Positions 51,166 through 60,762 of a DNA stretch of 64,000 nucleotides are shown here, piece after piece. The notes under the pieces are model-generated. The model had not been told where the DNA came from. It searched no databases and was given only the letters and a program-made list of their open reading frames with translations. The translations under genes were made by a program, and so were the position numbers. Source of the stretch: Streptosporangium brasiliense (GTDB lineage Bacteria > Actinomycetota > Actinomycetes > Streptosporangiales > Streptosporangiaceae); assembly GCF_030811595.1 (NCBI RefSeq), contig NZ_JAUSRB010000002.1, positions 6,076,001-6,140,000 on the forward strand, written 5' to 3'. Every line of letters begins with the position of its first letter. Position 1 is the first letter of the stretch.

Positions 51166-52033
51166 TCTCATCCGCGACCGTCGCGAGTCCCGGTCCGTCG
51201 ACGCGGCGTGCGCCGCCGCCGAGGCGGTCGCGCGCACCGCGGGCGTCGACATCCGCCTCCTGGACAGCGTCAGCGAGCTCGAGGCCGTCCGTCGCCTGTA
51301 CGAGCGCATCTGGCGCACGGGCGAGAGCAGCCCTCCGGTGACCGCCGACCTGCTGCGCGCGATGACGAAGGCGGGCAGCTACGTGAGCGGCGCCTTCGAC
51401 GAGGGCGAACTGGTGGGCGCCTGCTTCGGCTTCTTCTCCCCGCCGGCGCGCGGGGCCCTGCACAGTCACATCGCCGGGGTGCTGGCGCGCATGCAGGGAC
51501 GCAATGTCGGTTTCGCGCTGAAGCTGCACCAACGTGCCTGGGCGATGCTGCGCGGCGTCAGCGAGATCTGCTGGACGTACGACCCTTTGATACGGCGCAA
51601 CGCGTACTTCAACATCGCCAAGCTGGCCGCCGATCCGGCCGAGTACCTGCCGAACTTCTACGGTCCGATAGACGACGACATCAACCGCAGCGACGACACC
51701 GACCGGGTCCTGGTCCGGTGGCGGCTGGAATCGCCCGATGCCGAGGCGGCCTGCGCAGGCCGGCCCAGGGTGACAGAAGCGGGAGCGGGTGCGGCCGTGG
51801 CGTTGAGCGTCTCCGCCGGGGGAGGGCCGGTCGCCGGTCGTGCCGACGCGCGCACCGTGCTCATCGGCGTCCCCGACGACATCGAGGCCCTGCGGGAGAG
51901 CGACCCGGCCTGTGCCGCGGAGTGGCGGAAGGCGGTACGGGACGTTCTCGGCGAGCTGCTCGTGGAGGGCGCGCGGGTGCGCGGCTTCGACCGTACAGGC
52001 TGGTACATCGTGGACAGGCAGGAGGCAGAGTGA
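51149..52033 (+). CDS. COG3375-type GNAT, probable amino acid N-succinyltransferase
   Basis: 294 aa. N-terminal helical part, then DEGELVGACFGFFSP, SHIAGVLARMQGRNVGFALKLHQR (the acyl-CoA loop) and WTYDPLIRRNAYFNIAKLAADPAEYLPNFYGP. This last block with DINRSDDTDRVLVRW is characteristic of the COG3375 GNATs found beside N-succinylamino acid racemases. In Geobacillus a protein of this kind succinylates D-amino acids. Starts ATG 51149 (or GTG 51158) inside the deacylase gene and its stop overlaps the next gene, so all three are coupled. Substrate range is inferred. Confidence 0.82.
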   Translation: MTGVTDLIRDRRESRSVDAACAAAEAVARTAGVDIRLLDSVSELEAVRRLYERIWRTGESSPPVTADLLRAMTKAGSYVSGAFDEGELVGACFGFFSPPARGALHSHIAGVLARMQGRNVGFALKLHQRAWAMLRGVSEICWTYDPLIRRNAYFNIAKLAADPAEYLPNFYGPIDDDINRSDDTDRVLVRWRLESPDAEAACAGRPRVTEAGAGAAVALSVSAGGGPVAGRADARTVLIGVPDDIEALRESDPACAAEWRKAVRDVLGELLVEGARVRGFDRTGWYIVDRQEAE

Positions 52034-53139
52034 AGCTCACCGGGGTCGAGATCCGCACCGTCCGGGTGCCGCTCGTGGCGCCCTTCCGGACGTCGTTCGG
52101 CACGGAGACCGTGCGAGAGGCACTGGTGCTGCGCGTCGTCACCGACGGGGCCGAGGGGTGGGGCGAATGCGGAGCGGGGACAGCGCCGCTGTATTCCTCG
52201 GAGTACACGCACGCCGCCGCCGACGTGCTGAGCCGTTTCCTGGTCCCGGCGTTGGCCGATGTCCAGGATCTGGACGCGCACAAGGTCGCCCCCGCGCTGG
52301 CCCGGTTCAAGGGCCACCGTACGGCCAGAGCCGCGCTGGAGATGGCGGTTCTGGACGCTGATCTCCGCGCGCGCGGCGTCTCTCTCGGCTATGCCCTCGG
52401 CGCTGTCCGCGACACGGTGCCGTGCGGGGTGTCCGTGGGGATCGCGGAGTCGATCCCCGCGCTGCTCGACACGGTTGCCGGGTACCTGGACGCGGGCTAC
52501 CGGCGGATCAAGCTGAAGATCGAGCCTGGCTGGGACGTCGAGCCGGTCCGCGCCGTGCGTGAACGGTTCGGCGACATCCTGCTGCAGGTCGACGCCAACA
52601 CCGCCTACCGGCGCGGCGACGCCCGGCACCTGGCCCGGCTCGACCCGTTCGACCTCCTCCTGATGGAGCAGCCGCTGGCGGAGGATGACCTCATCGGGCA
52701 CGCGGAGCTCGCCGCGCAGATCGCCACACCGATCTGTCTCGACGAATCGATCGTCTCCGCTCGCGCCGCGGCCGACGCGATCGCGCTCGGAGCCTGCCGG
52801 GTCGTCAACATCAAGCCGGGGCGCGTGGGCGGCTACCTCGAAGCCAGGCGGATCCACGACGTCTGCGTGGCACACGATGTCCCGGTCTGGTGCGGTGGCA
52901 TGCTCGAGACGGGATTGGGGCGTGCCGCCAACGTCGCGCTCGCCGCGCTGCCCGGGTTCACCTTGCCCGGCGACACGTCGGCGTCCGACCGCTACTACCG
53001 AACCGACATCACGCCGCCGTTCCGCCTGGAGGACGGGCACCTTGCCGTGCCGACCGGGCCGGGGCTCGGCGTCGCCCCGATCCCGGAGGTCCTGGACGCC
53101 GTCACGGTCATGAAGAAATGGTTGCCCATTAACCCCTAA
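52030..53139 (+). CDS. N-succinylamino acid racemase / o-succinylbenzoate synthase (enolase superfamily)
   Basis: 369 aa, cytoplasmic Mg-dependent enolase-superfamily enzyme. Capping domain about 1-125, then the barrel with the K161-x-K163 pair in RIKLKIEPG, Mg ligands D188 (QVDANTAY), E213 (LMEQPL) and D238 (CLDESI), and K262 (NIKPGRVGG) as second base. GGMLETGLGRAANVALAALPGFTLPGD is the typical late motif. The GTG start overlaps the GNAT stop; GGAGG upstream. The promiscuous family does menaquinone OSBS, NSAR or both; with an acyltransferase and deacylase beside it, racemisation of N-acyl-amino acids is the likely role. Confidence 0.9.
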   Translation: MKLTGVEIRTVRVPLVAPFRTSFGTETVREALVLRVVTDGAEGWGECGAGTAPLYSSEYTHAAADVLSRFLVPALADVQDLDAHKVAPALARFKGHRTARAALEMAVLDADLRARGVSLGYALGAVRDTVPCGVSVGIAESIPALLDTVAGYLDAGYRRIKLKIEPGWDVEPVRAVRERFGDILLQVDANTAYRRGDARHLARLDPFDLLLMEQPLAEDDLIGHAELAAQIATPICLDESIVSARAAADAIALGACRVVNIKPGRVGGYLEARRIHDVCVAHDVPVWCGGMLETGLGRAANVALAALPGFTLPGDTSASDRYYRTDITPPFRLEDGHLAVPTGPGLGVAPIPEVLDAVTVMKKWLPINP

Positions 53140-53229
53140 TAGGGTTGTCCCGTTCGACGTACGGGAGTGGCATCATTTCGTCATGCGGAACGAACGACGA
53201 CCCACCCGCGCTGCGCTAGTTTCGGGCGC

Positions 53230-54876
53230 GTGTTCGTCCCCGTGAGCAGCCTCCCGCGAGCCAGCCTCGCACGCGTCCTGGAGGAACTCGGCGCCACGCT
53301 GCTCGACGTGGTCTGCGGCGACATCGAGCTGGCCGGCGACATCGGCGGCGTCGTCATCTACGACCCGCTCGACGAGCCGGAGCTGCCGAGCAACGCGCTG
53401 GTGATGGGCGTCGGCCTGCACGACCCCGCCGACATCGCGCGGGTCGTGCAGCGGCTCGGGCGGCGCGATGCCGCCGGGCTGGTGGTCCGCGCGCCTGTCG
53501 TCCCCGATGAGCGGCTCGTCACGGCGGCACGCGAATCGGGGGTGGCGGTCCTCGCGTTCGCCCGCGGTGCGTCGTGGACGCACCTGGCGGGGATGCTCCG
53601 GGCGTTGACGGCCGAGAGCGGCCTGGACGAGGCCGATGCCCACACGCTCGGCCGGATCCGGTCCGGTGATCTCTTCGCGGTCGCCAACGCCATCGCCGCG
53701 CTGCTCGACGCCCCGGTCACCATCGAGGACCGCAACTCGCGCCTGCTGGCCTTCTCCAGCCGGCAGGAGGAGGCGGACCCGTCGCGGGTCCAGACGATCC
53801 TGGGCCGGCAGGTTCCGGAGCACTACACCCGCATCCTGGAGGAGCGTGGGGTGTTCCAGGCGATCTACCGCAGCGACAGGCCCGTTTTCGTGGCGCCTCT
53901 GCCCGAGACGGGTGAGCTGCCCCGCGCGGCGATCGCGGTGCGCGCCGGGGACGAGATCCTCGGCACGATCTGGGTGGTCGTTCCCGAGCCCCTGAGCGAG
54001 GAACGCGGCGAAGCGCTCTACGAGGCGTCCAAGCTCGTCGCGATGCACATGGTGTGGCAGCGTGCCGATTCGGACAGGGAGCGACGGCTGCGCGCGGAGC
54101 TGCTGAGCACCGCCCTGGAGAGCGGACCGGGGTCGCTTGAGGCGGTCCGCCGCCTCGGCCTGAAGGACGAGCCCGCGGTCGTCCTCGCGCTCACCGTCGT
54201 CGGCTCGCCGACCGAGCATCCCCTGCCCGCGCAGCTCGCCACCGAACGCAAGCGGCTCGCCGACGCGTTCGCCATGCACCTGTCGGCCGTGCACCCGCGC
54301 GCCGCCGCGGCGCTGATCGGCGATGTCGCCTACGGCATCCTCCCGCTTCCGCAGAACCGGCAGGACGGCGAGGAACGCGCGGCCTGGATCGCCACCGAGT
54401 TCCTGACCCGGGTCGGTTCCCGGCTGCGCCCGCTGGTCGGGGTGGGGCAGCTCGCCACGGACAGTTCGGCGCTCGCCCGATCGCGCTCGGGGGCCGAACG
54501 GGCATTGCGCGTCCTGCGCTCCGGAGCCGGCGGGCAGCAGGTGGCCCTCCTGGACGACGTCCACATCGAGGCGCTGTTGCTCGAACTCGCCGATCTCGTT
54601 CCGCGCGGAGACATCCCCAGCGGCTCCGTCGCGCGCATCGCCGCCTATGACAAGGAGCAGCAGAGCAGCCTGGTCGAGACGCTGCGCGCCTGGCTCGACG
54701 CTTTCGGCGACGTAGTGGTGGCTTCCGCCGCGATGTACGTGCACCCCAACACGTTCCGCTACCGGCTGCGCCGCGCGGCCGAGGTCGGCCGCATCGACCT
54801 CAAGGACCCGGACGCGCGCCTGTCGGCCATGCTGCAGCTGCGCCTGATGTCGATCAGGTCGGCCTCGGACGGTTGA
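53230..54876 (+). CDS. PucR-family transcriptional regulator
   Basis: 548 aa. An N-terminal PucR-type sensor (VLEELGATLLDVVCGDIELAGDI...) is followed by a GAF-like middle (IAALLDAPVTIEDRNSRLLAFSS...) and the C-terminal HTH_30 (VASAAMYVHPNTFRYRLRRAAEVGRIDL). Family members sense purines, amino acids or peptides and are usually activators. GTG 53230 is preceded at eight bases by TAGTTT, so translation may be leaderless; GTG 53242 is an alternative. Between the racemase operon and the convergent peptide-transport operon, it probably controls one or both. It overlaps the peptidase gene end by 23 bp. Confidence 0.88.
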   Translation: MFVPVSSLPRASLARVLEELGATLLDVVCGDIELAGDIGGVVIYDPLDEPELPSNALVMGVGLHDPADIARVVQRLGRRDAAGLVVRAPVVPDERLVTAARESGVAVLAFARGASWTHLAGMLRALTAESGLDEADAHTLGRIRSGDLFAVANAIAALLDAPVTIEDRNSRLLAFSSRQEEADPSRVQTILGRQVPEHYTRILEERGVFQAIYRSDRPVFVAPLPETGELPRAAIAVRAGDEILGTIWVVVPEPLSEERGEALYEASKLVAMHMVWQRADSDRERRLRAELLSTALESGPGSLEAVRRLGLKDEPAVVLALTVVGSPTEHPLPAQLATERKRLADAFAMHLSAVHPRAAAALIGDVAYGILPLPQNRQDGEERAAWIATEFLTRVGSRLRPLVGVGQLATDSSALARSRSGAERALRVLRSGAGGQQVALLDDVHIEALLLELADLVPRGDIPSGSVARIAAYDKEQQSSLVETLRAWLDAFGDVVVASAAMYVHPNTFRYRLRRAAEVGRIDLKDPDARLSAMLQLRLMSIRSASDG

Positions 54877-56902
54877 GACGGCCCCGCAGGCCGAGGGTCT
54901 TGACCAGGAACGCCAACCATTCGGTGTCCTGCGTGATCGCGATGTCATGGGCGGTCGCCGCGCCATGGCCGGCGTTGTCGAAGACGTGCAGCAGGATCGG
55001 CGCCTCTCCCTTCTGGGCGGCCTGCATCCGTGCGGCGAACTTGCGTGCGTGCCAGGGACGGCACCGGGGGTCGGCGGCCCCGGCCTGGATGTAGACCGCC
55101 GGGAAGACGCCGGGGCTGACCAGCTGATACGGCGACAGCCGGAGGAGCCGGCGGACCTCCGCCGGATCGTCCGGGTCCGCCCAGGCCTTGCGGATGACGA
55201 AGTCGAGGTAGGGGTCGCGGGTGCCGCCGATGAGATCCAGCAGGGGCTCTCGCGGGAGTACGGCACGCCACAGGTCGGGCCGTGTGGTGACGGCGACTCC
55301 GCACATGAGGCCACCGTCGGACCCGCCGGTCAACGCGAGCCGGTCGGCGGTCGTGAGGCCCTTGGCGATGAGGTGCTCGGCGACCGCGACGAGGTCGGCG
55401 TCGCGAACGTGGCGCTTGTCCCGGTGCGCGGCCAGGTACCAGTCCCGGCCGAACTCACCGCCCCCGCGCAGGTAGGCCTGGACGAGGACGCCGCCGGCGG
55501 CGACGAAGGCGGCCAGGTCGGGCTGGTACTGGGGCAGGAGGGGCACGTTCGCCGCGCCGTACGCGGAGATCAGTGTCGGCGCCGGCCGCGTCGGGTCGCT
55601 CCCGGACGGGCGCACCACGTGGTACGGCACCGCGACGCCGTCAGACGCGATGGCCCACCCCGCTTCCAGCTCGGCGTCGAGCATGACCGTCGGGGCCGAC
55701 AGCGTCTCGATCCCCGTGTCGCCGGGGCGGTGCCGGTAGACGCCCCAGGAGCTGGTCAGTGTGGAGAAGGCGAAGACGAAGTCGTCCGCGGGAGTCCCGA
55801 CGGCCAGGGCGGTCAGCGCGAAGAAGGGAGCGGCGAGCGCGCCGCGGCCGGGGAGGGGGACCTCGCCGGTGGTGGCGCCCGAGCGATCGATGATCCGGAC
55901 CCTGGCGAACGTCTGGTCGAACTCGCTGAGGTACAGGTGCTCACCGACCGGGGTGAGGGACCGCAGCACCGTGTCGCCTTCGGGGACGAGCTCGGTCCAC
56001 CCCGCCGGGTCGTTGGGATCGGCCGCGTCGAGCGGGATGGCGACCACTCGCCCGCGAGGAGCCCCGACGTCGGTCACGGCGATGTAGTGGTCGCCGACGA
56101 CGTGGCCCGCGATCGTTCCGGGGCACGCGGTGACGAAAGGCCGCCACGCCGTACCGGACTCGGACAGGTCGCGGACCGCGACCGGGATCGGACTGCCCAC
56201 CCGATGGCTGGCGACGGCCCATCGGCTGCCCGGCGACATCTGCACGAGCGTGTACTCCCGGGAACCCTCGCCGACCGGGATGGGTTCCACGGTGGTGCCG
56301 CCGTGCCGGTGGAGGAACACCCCTTGCCGGAACTCCTGCGGTGTGCCGGTGAGGGCGAAGAAGTAGAAGCCGCTGCTGTCGGGCAGCCACGAGACACCGC
56401 CGGCCCACGCGCTGTGCAGGACCTGCTCGGGCGCGCCGTCGAGCACCCGCCCCGAGGCCACCTCGATGAGCCGGATGGTGTTGTGCTCGCTGCCGTCGGT
56501 GCAGATGCCCAGGGCCAGGACGCGGCCGTCCGGCGCGGGCGCCAGCCAGGACAGGAACGCCGGGTTCCGCTCGCTGCCGAACCCGGCCAGGTCGATCACC
56601 GGCCGTCCGGGGCCGTACGGCCGGTCGGCGACGACGATCAGGGACCCGGCAGCGCGGAACCAGCGGCCGGCCGCGTATTTCGGCAGGGCCGGGCGGGACC
56701 CGCTGTCATACGCCTGGATCAGGTCCCGGACGGCTTCCGGGTCCTGCCCGTCGTGGACGACGGAGGTGGCGAGATCGGCCTGCCGCCGCTGCCATCGCCG
56801 TACCTCGGGGGTCTCCTCCTCCAGCCACCGGTACGGATCCGGCACGCGGACGCCCGCGACGTCCTCGAAGACCTCGACGGTGCGGGTGGGCGGGTAGGTC
56901 AT
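54854..56902 (-). CDS. S9 prolyl oligopeptidase-family serine peptidase
   Basis: 682 aa, no signal peptide, so cytoplasmic. A seven-bladed propeller (residues ~60-420) limits access to small peptides. The catalytic domain shows RGGGEFGRDWYLAAHRDKR, nucleophile elbow LTGGSDGGLMCG, then GAADPRC (Asp) and DNAGHG (His). The start PPTRTVEVFEDVAGVRVPDPYRWLEEET is classic prolyl oligopeptidase. ATG overlaps the esterase-family gene stop (ATGA). Last gene of the peptide import operon; it should cut imported oligopeptides, preferably after proline. Confidence 0.92.
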   Translation of the reverse strand: MTYPPTRTVEVFEDVAGVRVPDPYRWLEEETPEVRRWQRRQADLATSVVHDGQDPEAVRDLIQAYDSGSRPALPKYAAGRWFRAAGSLIVVADRPYGPGRPVIDLAGFGSERNPAFLSWLAPAPDGRVLALGICTDGSEHNTIRLIEVASGRVLDGAPEQVLHSAWAGGVSWLPDSSGFYFFALTGTPQEFRQGVFLHRHGGTTVEPIPVGEGSREYTLVQMSPGSRWAVASHRVGSPIPVAVRDLSESGTAWRPFVTACPGTIAGHVVGDHYIAVTDVGAPRGRVVAIPLDAADPNDPAGWTELVPEGDTVLRSLTPVGEHLYLSEFDQTFARVRIIDRSGATTGEVPLPGRGALAAPFFALTALAVGTPADDFVFAFSTLTSSWGVYRHRPGDTGIETLSAPTVMLDAELEAGWAIASDGVAVPYHVVRPSGSDPTRPAPTLISAYGAANVPLLPQYQPDLAAFVAAGGVLVQAYLRGGGEFGRDWYLAAHRDKRHVRDADLVAVAEHLIAKGLTTADRLALTGGSDGGLMCGVAVTTRPDLWRAVLPREPLLDLIGGTRDPYLDFVIRKAWADPDDPAEVRRLLRLSPYQLVSPGVFPAVYIQAGAADPRCRPWHARKFAARMQAAQKGEAPILLHVFDNAGHGAATAHDIAITQDTEWLAFLVKTLGLRGRLNRPRPT

Positions 56903-57996
56903 GGTGACTCCTCGAACTCCGCGCGGAGGCGCTCGAACGCGCCGGGGATGCGGGTGGCGTGGCGGACATGGATGAGCGCGTCGTAGGCCGCCGGGAAGTC
57001 GTCGACGGGGTCGATCCCGCCGCCGGCCAGCGTGCCGTCGATGCCGTCGAAGAAGTCGCCCGGCACACGGCGGAGGTCCACGACGGCCACGGGCCGACCG
57101 ATGCGGTCCAGCCGCGACTCGACGCAGTTCGGCGGCAGGCTCCGCTCCTCCAGGGAGACGTCGCAGTCGAACGGGCGCGGGGAGCGCTGCGTGAACCGGA
57201 CCTCCGGACCGGAGCCGTACGTCATCCCGATGACGACGAGGTCGGCTCCCAGCGAGGAGGCGAGCAGGCCGCCCATCATCGGCCGGTCCAGGAACGGCGT
57301 GCGCCGGACGTGCGCGTTGTGGGCGCTCACGACGATGCGCTCTTCTCGCTCCAGGACCCACTTCACGGTGTCCGCCATGAACACCTCTCTCGGGTACGGC
57401 CCGGCGGAAGGCGGATCCAGTTCCTCGACGAAGGCCTGGAGCGAGGCCGCGCACCGCCGTACGATCTCGTCGTCGACCAGGGAGGCGCGCTCGACCAGCG
57501 CGCGGAGACCGTCGAGCAGCCGGGTGCGTTCGGCGACGGGCATGGCCGCGTAGCGGACTGCCGCCTCCGTCCGGCCCCCCAGGTCGCTCAGGCGCAGGAG
57601 CTCCTCGTCGCCCGGGATCCGGTCGAGAATGGCCCGTACGGCGGGCCCGGGTGACGTGGAGGAGCCGGGAAGGTCCATCCCGTAGAAGCCGACCTTCTGG
57701 CGGCGCATCCAGCGCAGCTGCCGCCGCATCGGCTCGCACTCGCCGAACCGGTAGGTGATGCCGTCGCGGGCGACCTTCCCGACCTGCCCCGGCCCGCCAT
57801 GGATCCACGCGTTGACGGCCAGCCCCTCGGCGAAACCGGACTCCATCACGAAGGCCGAGAAGCCGAGCTCCTGGACGAGGATGCGGAACAGCTGGTCCCT
57901 GAGCTCGTAGAACTCGGTGATGTTGTGCGCGCCCTCGCCGATGGCCACCACTCGCGCATCGCCGACCAGCTCGCGCACTAGTTGTGGAAATACCAT
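56899..57996 (-). CDS. Erythromycin-esterase-family hydrolase (cytoplasmic)
   Basis: 365 aa. The family motif AIGEGAHNITEFYELRDQLFRILVQELGF replaces the usual GEATHG by GEGAHN, keeping the Glu and His. VVSAHNAHVRRTPF corresponds to the distal conserved His-containing strand. No signal peptide, in contrast to the secreted relative at 19468. It starts within the binding-protein gene end (19-bp overlap) and runs into the peptidase gene by ATGA, so is firmly within the peptide operon. The natural substrate is unknown: an ester, lactone or depsipeptide bond would fit. Confidence 0.82.
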   Translation of the reverse strand: MVFPQLVRELVGDARVVAIGEGAHNITEFYELRDQLFRILVQELGFSAFVMESGFAEGLAVNAWIHGGPGQVGKVARDGITYRFGECEPMRRQLRWMRRQKVGFYGMDLPGSSTSPGPAVRAILDRIPGDEELLRLSDLGGRTEAAVRYAAMPVAERTRLLDGLRALVERASLVDDEIVRRCAASLQAFVEELDPPSAGPYPREVFMADTVKWVLEREERIVVSAHNAHVRRTPFLDRPMMGGLLASSLGADLVVIGMTYGSGPEVRFTQRSPRPFDCDVSLEERSLPPNCVESRLDRIGRPVAVVDLRRVPGDFFDGIDGTLAGGGIDPVDDFPAAYDALIHVRHATRIPGAFERLRAEFEESP

Positions 57997-59828
57997 AGTT
58001 CCGGGGTGTACAGGAAGCTGATCAGGGCGTTGAACGACGACTGCGGACCGGACAGGGTGTCCTTCCACACCACCAGGGTGTGAGGGGTCGGGAGGAAGAG
58101 CACGGGCAGGTCCTCGGCGAGGCGGGTCACCTCGGTCGAGAGGGCCTTCGCGTCCGCTCCGAACGTCGAGGCGTTGATCGACTTGTCCACCTCGGCGTTC
58201 CGGTAGCTGCCCAGGTTGAAGCTGCCCCCCGTGTTGAACACCGTGTTGCTGCTCGGGTACCCGGCCGCGAGATACAGCGGCCCGAAGTCCTGCATCGCCC
58301 ACTCGTTCTTGGTGGCGGGGGCGAAGGTGTTGCCGTAGTTGGCGTACATGTAGTTGAGCGACTTGGTCACGATCTTGACTTCGACGCCGAGCTTCTTGGC
58401 CGCCGACGCGAACGCGATGTCGCGGGCGCCGACGTAGGCAGGGGTGTTGGCGGAGGCCAGGGTGAAGCTGATCGTCTGCCCCCGCGGGATGCCGGCGCCG
58501 CACTCGCCCGGCCCGGTGCCGGGGCGCTCACAGGTGGTGGAGCCGTCCGGCACCAGCTTCCAGCCGTTGTCCGTGAGCAGCTTCCCGGCGGCGGCGGGAT
58601 CGTACGGATAGGGCGCCTTGTCGCCGAACTCGGGGGGATAGGGAGAGCCGTTGCCCGCGGTGCTGTAGTTCGGGGAGCCGGCGCCGTTGTAGATGCCCCT
58701 GCTGGCGATGTACCCCTGCTGGTCGATCAGGCGCTGCAGGGCCTGCCGGACGTACGCCTGCGCGATGACCTTGTCGAAGTTGTTGACGGTGTTCTTGAAG
58801 TTGACGGTCAGCGAGTCGAAGCGGGCGGGCGCGGGCGCGCCGTAGACGTTGTACCCCTTCGCCTTCAGCGCGTCGATCTGGGTGATGAAGCTGGAGTCCA
58901 GCGTGCCGACGGTCAGGTTGCCGGCCTTGAACTGGTTGAGCACCGCGGCGGCGGAGGTGAAGGCCTTGAAATCGATCTGGTCGAGCCGTGACTCGCCCGG
59001 ACCGCTGTAGGACTCGTTGGGGGCCAGGGAGAACGAGCCGGTCGTCGAGTCGAAGCTCTTGAGCCGGTACGGGCCGTTGACCACCTGCCAGAGCGGGTTG
59101 CTCGCGAACGTGGACTGGGACTCGGACTCCTTCGTGAGGTACTTGTAGATCGCCTTCGCGTGCTTCGGCTGCGTGTAGTCCAGGTGCGGCCCTCCGGAGC
59201 GAGCGATGTTCCACTCCTTGGAGGGCATCACGTACAGCAGCGTCAGCATGGACAGGAGGTACGACGGGTTGTACGCGGTCTCCAGTTTGAGGGTGAGCGT
59301 GTCCGGCGCGGTGGCTTCCGCGGTGACTCCGTCGGGGAACTGGCCCGGGGTGTAGAAGCTCCAGTTGGCCGGGCTCTCCGCGAGCGCGGCCTTGAGCAGC
59401 GCGAGGGAGAAGACGACGTCATCGGCCGTGACCGGGGTGCCGTTGGACCACTTGTAGTCCCTCATCTTGATGGTCGCGGTCTTGCGGTCGGGGCTGTAGG
59501 CGGGCTGCTCGGCCAGGCTCAGCCCGGCGTCCGTGATCTGGTCGCCCTCTCCGCTGGGCCGGTAGAGGGAGCGCCACATCAGCCCGCGGGCGATGACGGT
59601 CCCGTTGGCGGACGCCGGCGGGTAGGGGTAGATGTAGTTGGGGCTGAGTCCCGGGGTCAACGCGACCGTGGCGGTCCCGCCGTCCTTGGGAGTGCCCGTC
59701 TGCTCCGGCGGGGTGGCGTAGCTGCCGGCGACGTCCTTGGTCGAGCTCCCGCCGCCGGTGCACGCCGTGGCGAGCACGGCGATCACGGCGAGCGCCGCGG
59801 CGAGCTGCTTACCGGACACGTGCGTCAT
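57978..59828 (-). CDS. Peptide ABC transporter substrate-binding lipoprotein (SBP_bac_5)
   Basis: 616 aa. Lipobox VLATAC at about residue 20 follows a short signal; then a Gly/Ser linker and a DppA/OppA-type fold: TVALTPGLSPNYIYPYPPAS, TIKMRDYKWSNGTPVTADDVVFSL (family signature) and TLKLETAYNPSYLLSML. Captures di/oligopeptides, ligand not defined. Followed by the DppC-like gene upstream on the minus strand (58-bp gap containing three 11-bp near-repeats at 59860-59890). Confidence 0.92.
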   Translation of the reverse strand: MTHVSGKQLAAALAVIAVLATACTGGGSSTKDVAGSYATPPEQTGTPKDGGTATVALTPGLSPNYIYPYPPASANGTVIARGLMWRSLYRPSGEGDQITDAGLSLAEQPAYSPDRKTATIKMRDYKWSNGTPVTADDVVFSLALLKAALAESPANWSFYTPGQFPDGVTAEATAPDTLTLKLETAYNPSYLLSMLTLLYVMPSKEWNIARSGGPHLDYTQPKHAKAIYKYLTKESESQSTFASNPLWQVVNGPYRLKSFDSTTGSFSLAPNESYSGPGESRLDQIDFKAFTSAAAVLNQFKAGNLTVGTLDSSFITQIDALKAKGYNVYGAPAPARFDSLTVNFKNTVNNFDKVIAQAYVRQALQRLIDQQGYIASRGIYNGAGSPNYSTAGNGSPYPPEFGDKAPYPYDPAAAGKLLTDNGWKLVPDGSTTCERPGTGPGECGAGIPRGQTISFTLASANTPAYVGARDIAFASAAKKLGVEVKIVTKSLNYMYANYGNTFAPATKNEWAMQDFGPLYLAAGYPSSNTVFNTGGSFNLGSYRNAEVDKSINASTFGADAKALSTEVTRLAEDLPVLFLPTPHTLVVWKDTLSGPQSSFNALISFLYTPELWYFHN

Positions 59829-59886
59829 TGATGGCTCCCTGCATGTGAAGTGAATCGAAGGTGCGCAGACGGTGCGCAGACGGTGC

Positions 59887-60762
59887 TCAGTCCGCCCGTC
59901 GCCCGACCGCGTCGCGGAGCGCGTCCGCGAGCAGGTTGAGCGCCAGCACAGTGAGGATGATGCAGCCGCCGACGGGATAGATCAGCCACCAATAGTCGGC
60001 GGAGATGTAGGTGACGCCGCCGGCGAGCTGACTGCCCCAGTCCGCGGTGGGGTACGTCATGCCGAAGCCCAGAAATCCCAGGGCGGCGACGACGAGGATC
60101 GCGTCGGCGACCTGGAAGGTGATGTTGACGATGATCACACCGAGCGCGTTCGGGATCAGGTGGGTGAGGATGATCCGCCGGCGGGACGCGCCCATCACCC
60201 GTGCGGCCAGCACGAACTCCCGTACCCGCAGCGTCAGGACCTCGCCGCGGACCAGCCGGGCCGACAGGAGCCAGGAGAACCCGCCGATGACCAGGCTCAG
60301 CGACAGCGTGTTCGCGTGGAAGCGAGCCGACAGGATCAGGACGAAGAACAGGAAGGGGATCGACAGCATGACGTCGACCAGCCGCATCAGGAACCCGTCG
60401 ACCACGCCCCCGGCCAGTCCGGCGACGGCGCCGTAGACGGTGCCGATCGTGGTCGCGAAGAGCGCGGCGAGGAGCCCGATCTGCAAGGACACCTGACCGC
60501 CTGCCATCAGCCGCCCGAGCACGTCGAACCCGTTCGGGTCCGTCCCGAGCGGGTGGCCGGGGCCAGGGGGCAGGGCCGCGTTGACCAGGTCCACGTCGGT
60601 CTGGTTGGTGGGGTGGAACAGCGGGCCGAGGAAGCAGAACCCGGCGATGAGCACCAGGAGCAGCCCGCCGGCGAGACCGAGCGGATGCCGTCGCAGTCGG
60701 CGCAGCGCCGAGACCGGGTTCCTCGCCGGCGTGATCTCGGCGTCCGCGGCGTGTGAGGTCAT
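59887..60762 (-). CDS. Dipeptide ABC transporter permease (DppC type)
   Basis: 291 aa, six membrane segments with the conserved N-terminal DppC region (PLGTDPNGFDVLGRLMAGGQVSLQIG) and EAA loop REFVLAARVMGASRRRIILTHLIPN. ATG overlaps the DppB-type stop (ATGA). Forms the channel with that subunit. Confidence 0.93.
   Translation of the reverse strand: MTSHAADAEITPARNPVSALRRLRRHPLGLAGGLLLVLIAGFCFLGPLFHPTNQTDVDLVNAALPPGPGHPLGTDPNGFDVLGRLMAGGQVSLQIGLLAALFATTIGTVYGAVAGLAGGVVDGFLMRLVDVMLSIPFLFFVLILSARFHANTLSLSLVIGGFSWLLSARLVRGEVLTLRVREFVLAARVMGASRRRIILTHLIPNALGVIIVNITFQVADAILVVAALGFLGFGMTYPTADWGSQLAGGVTYISADYWWLIYPVGGCIILTVLALNLLADALRDAVGRRAD

Noticed and set aside
54947..56986. Plus-strand 680-codon frame opposite the prolyl oligopeptidase
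   Set aside because: Shadow frame; the minus strand carries all three catalytic residues of S9.
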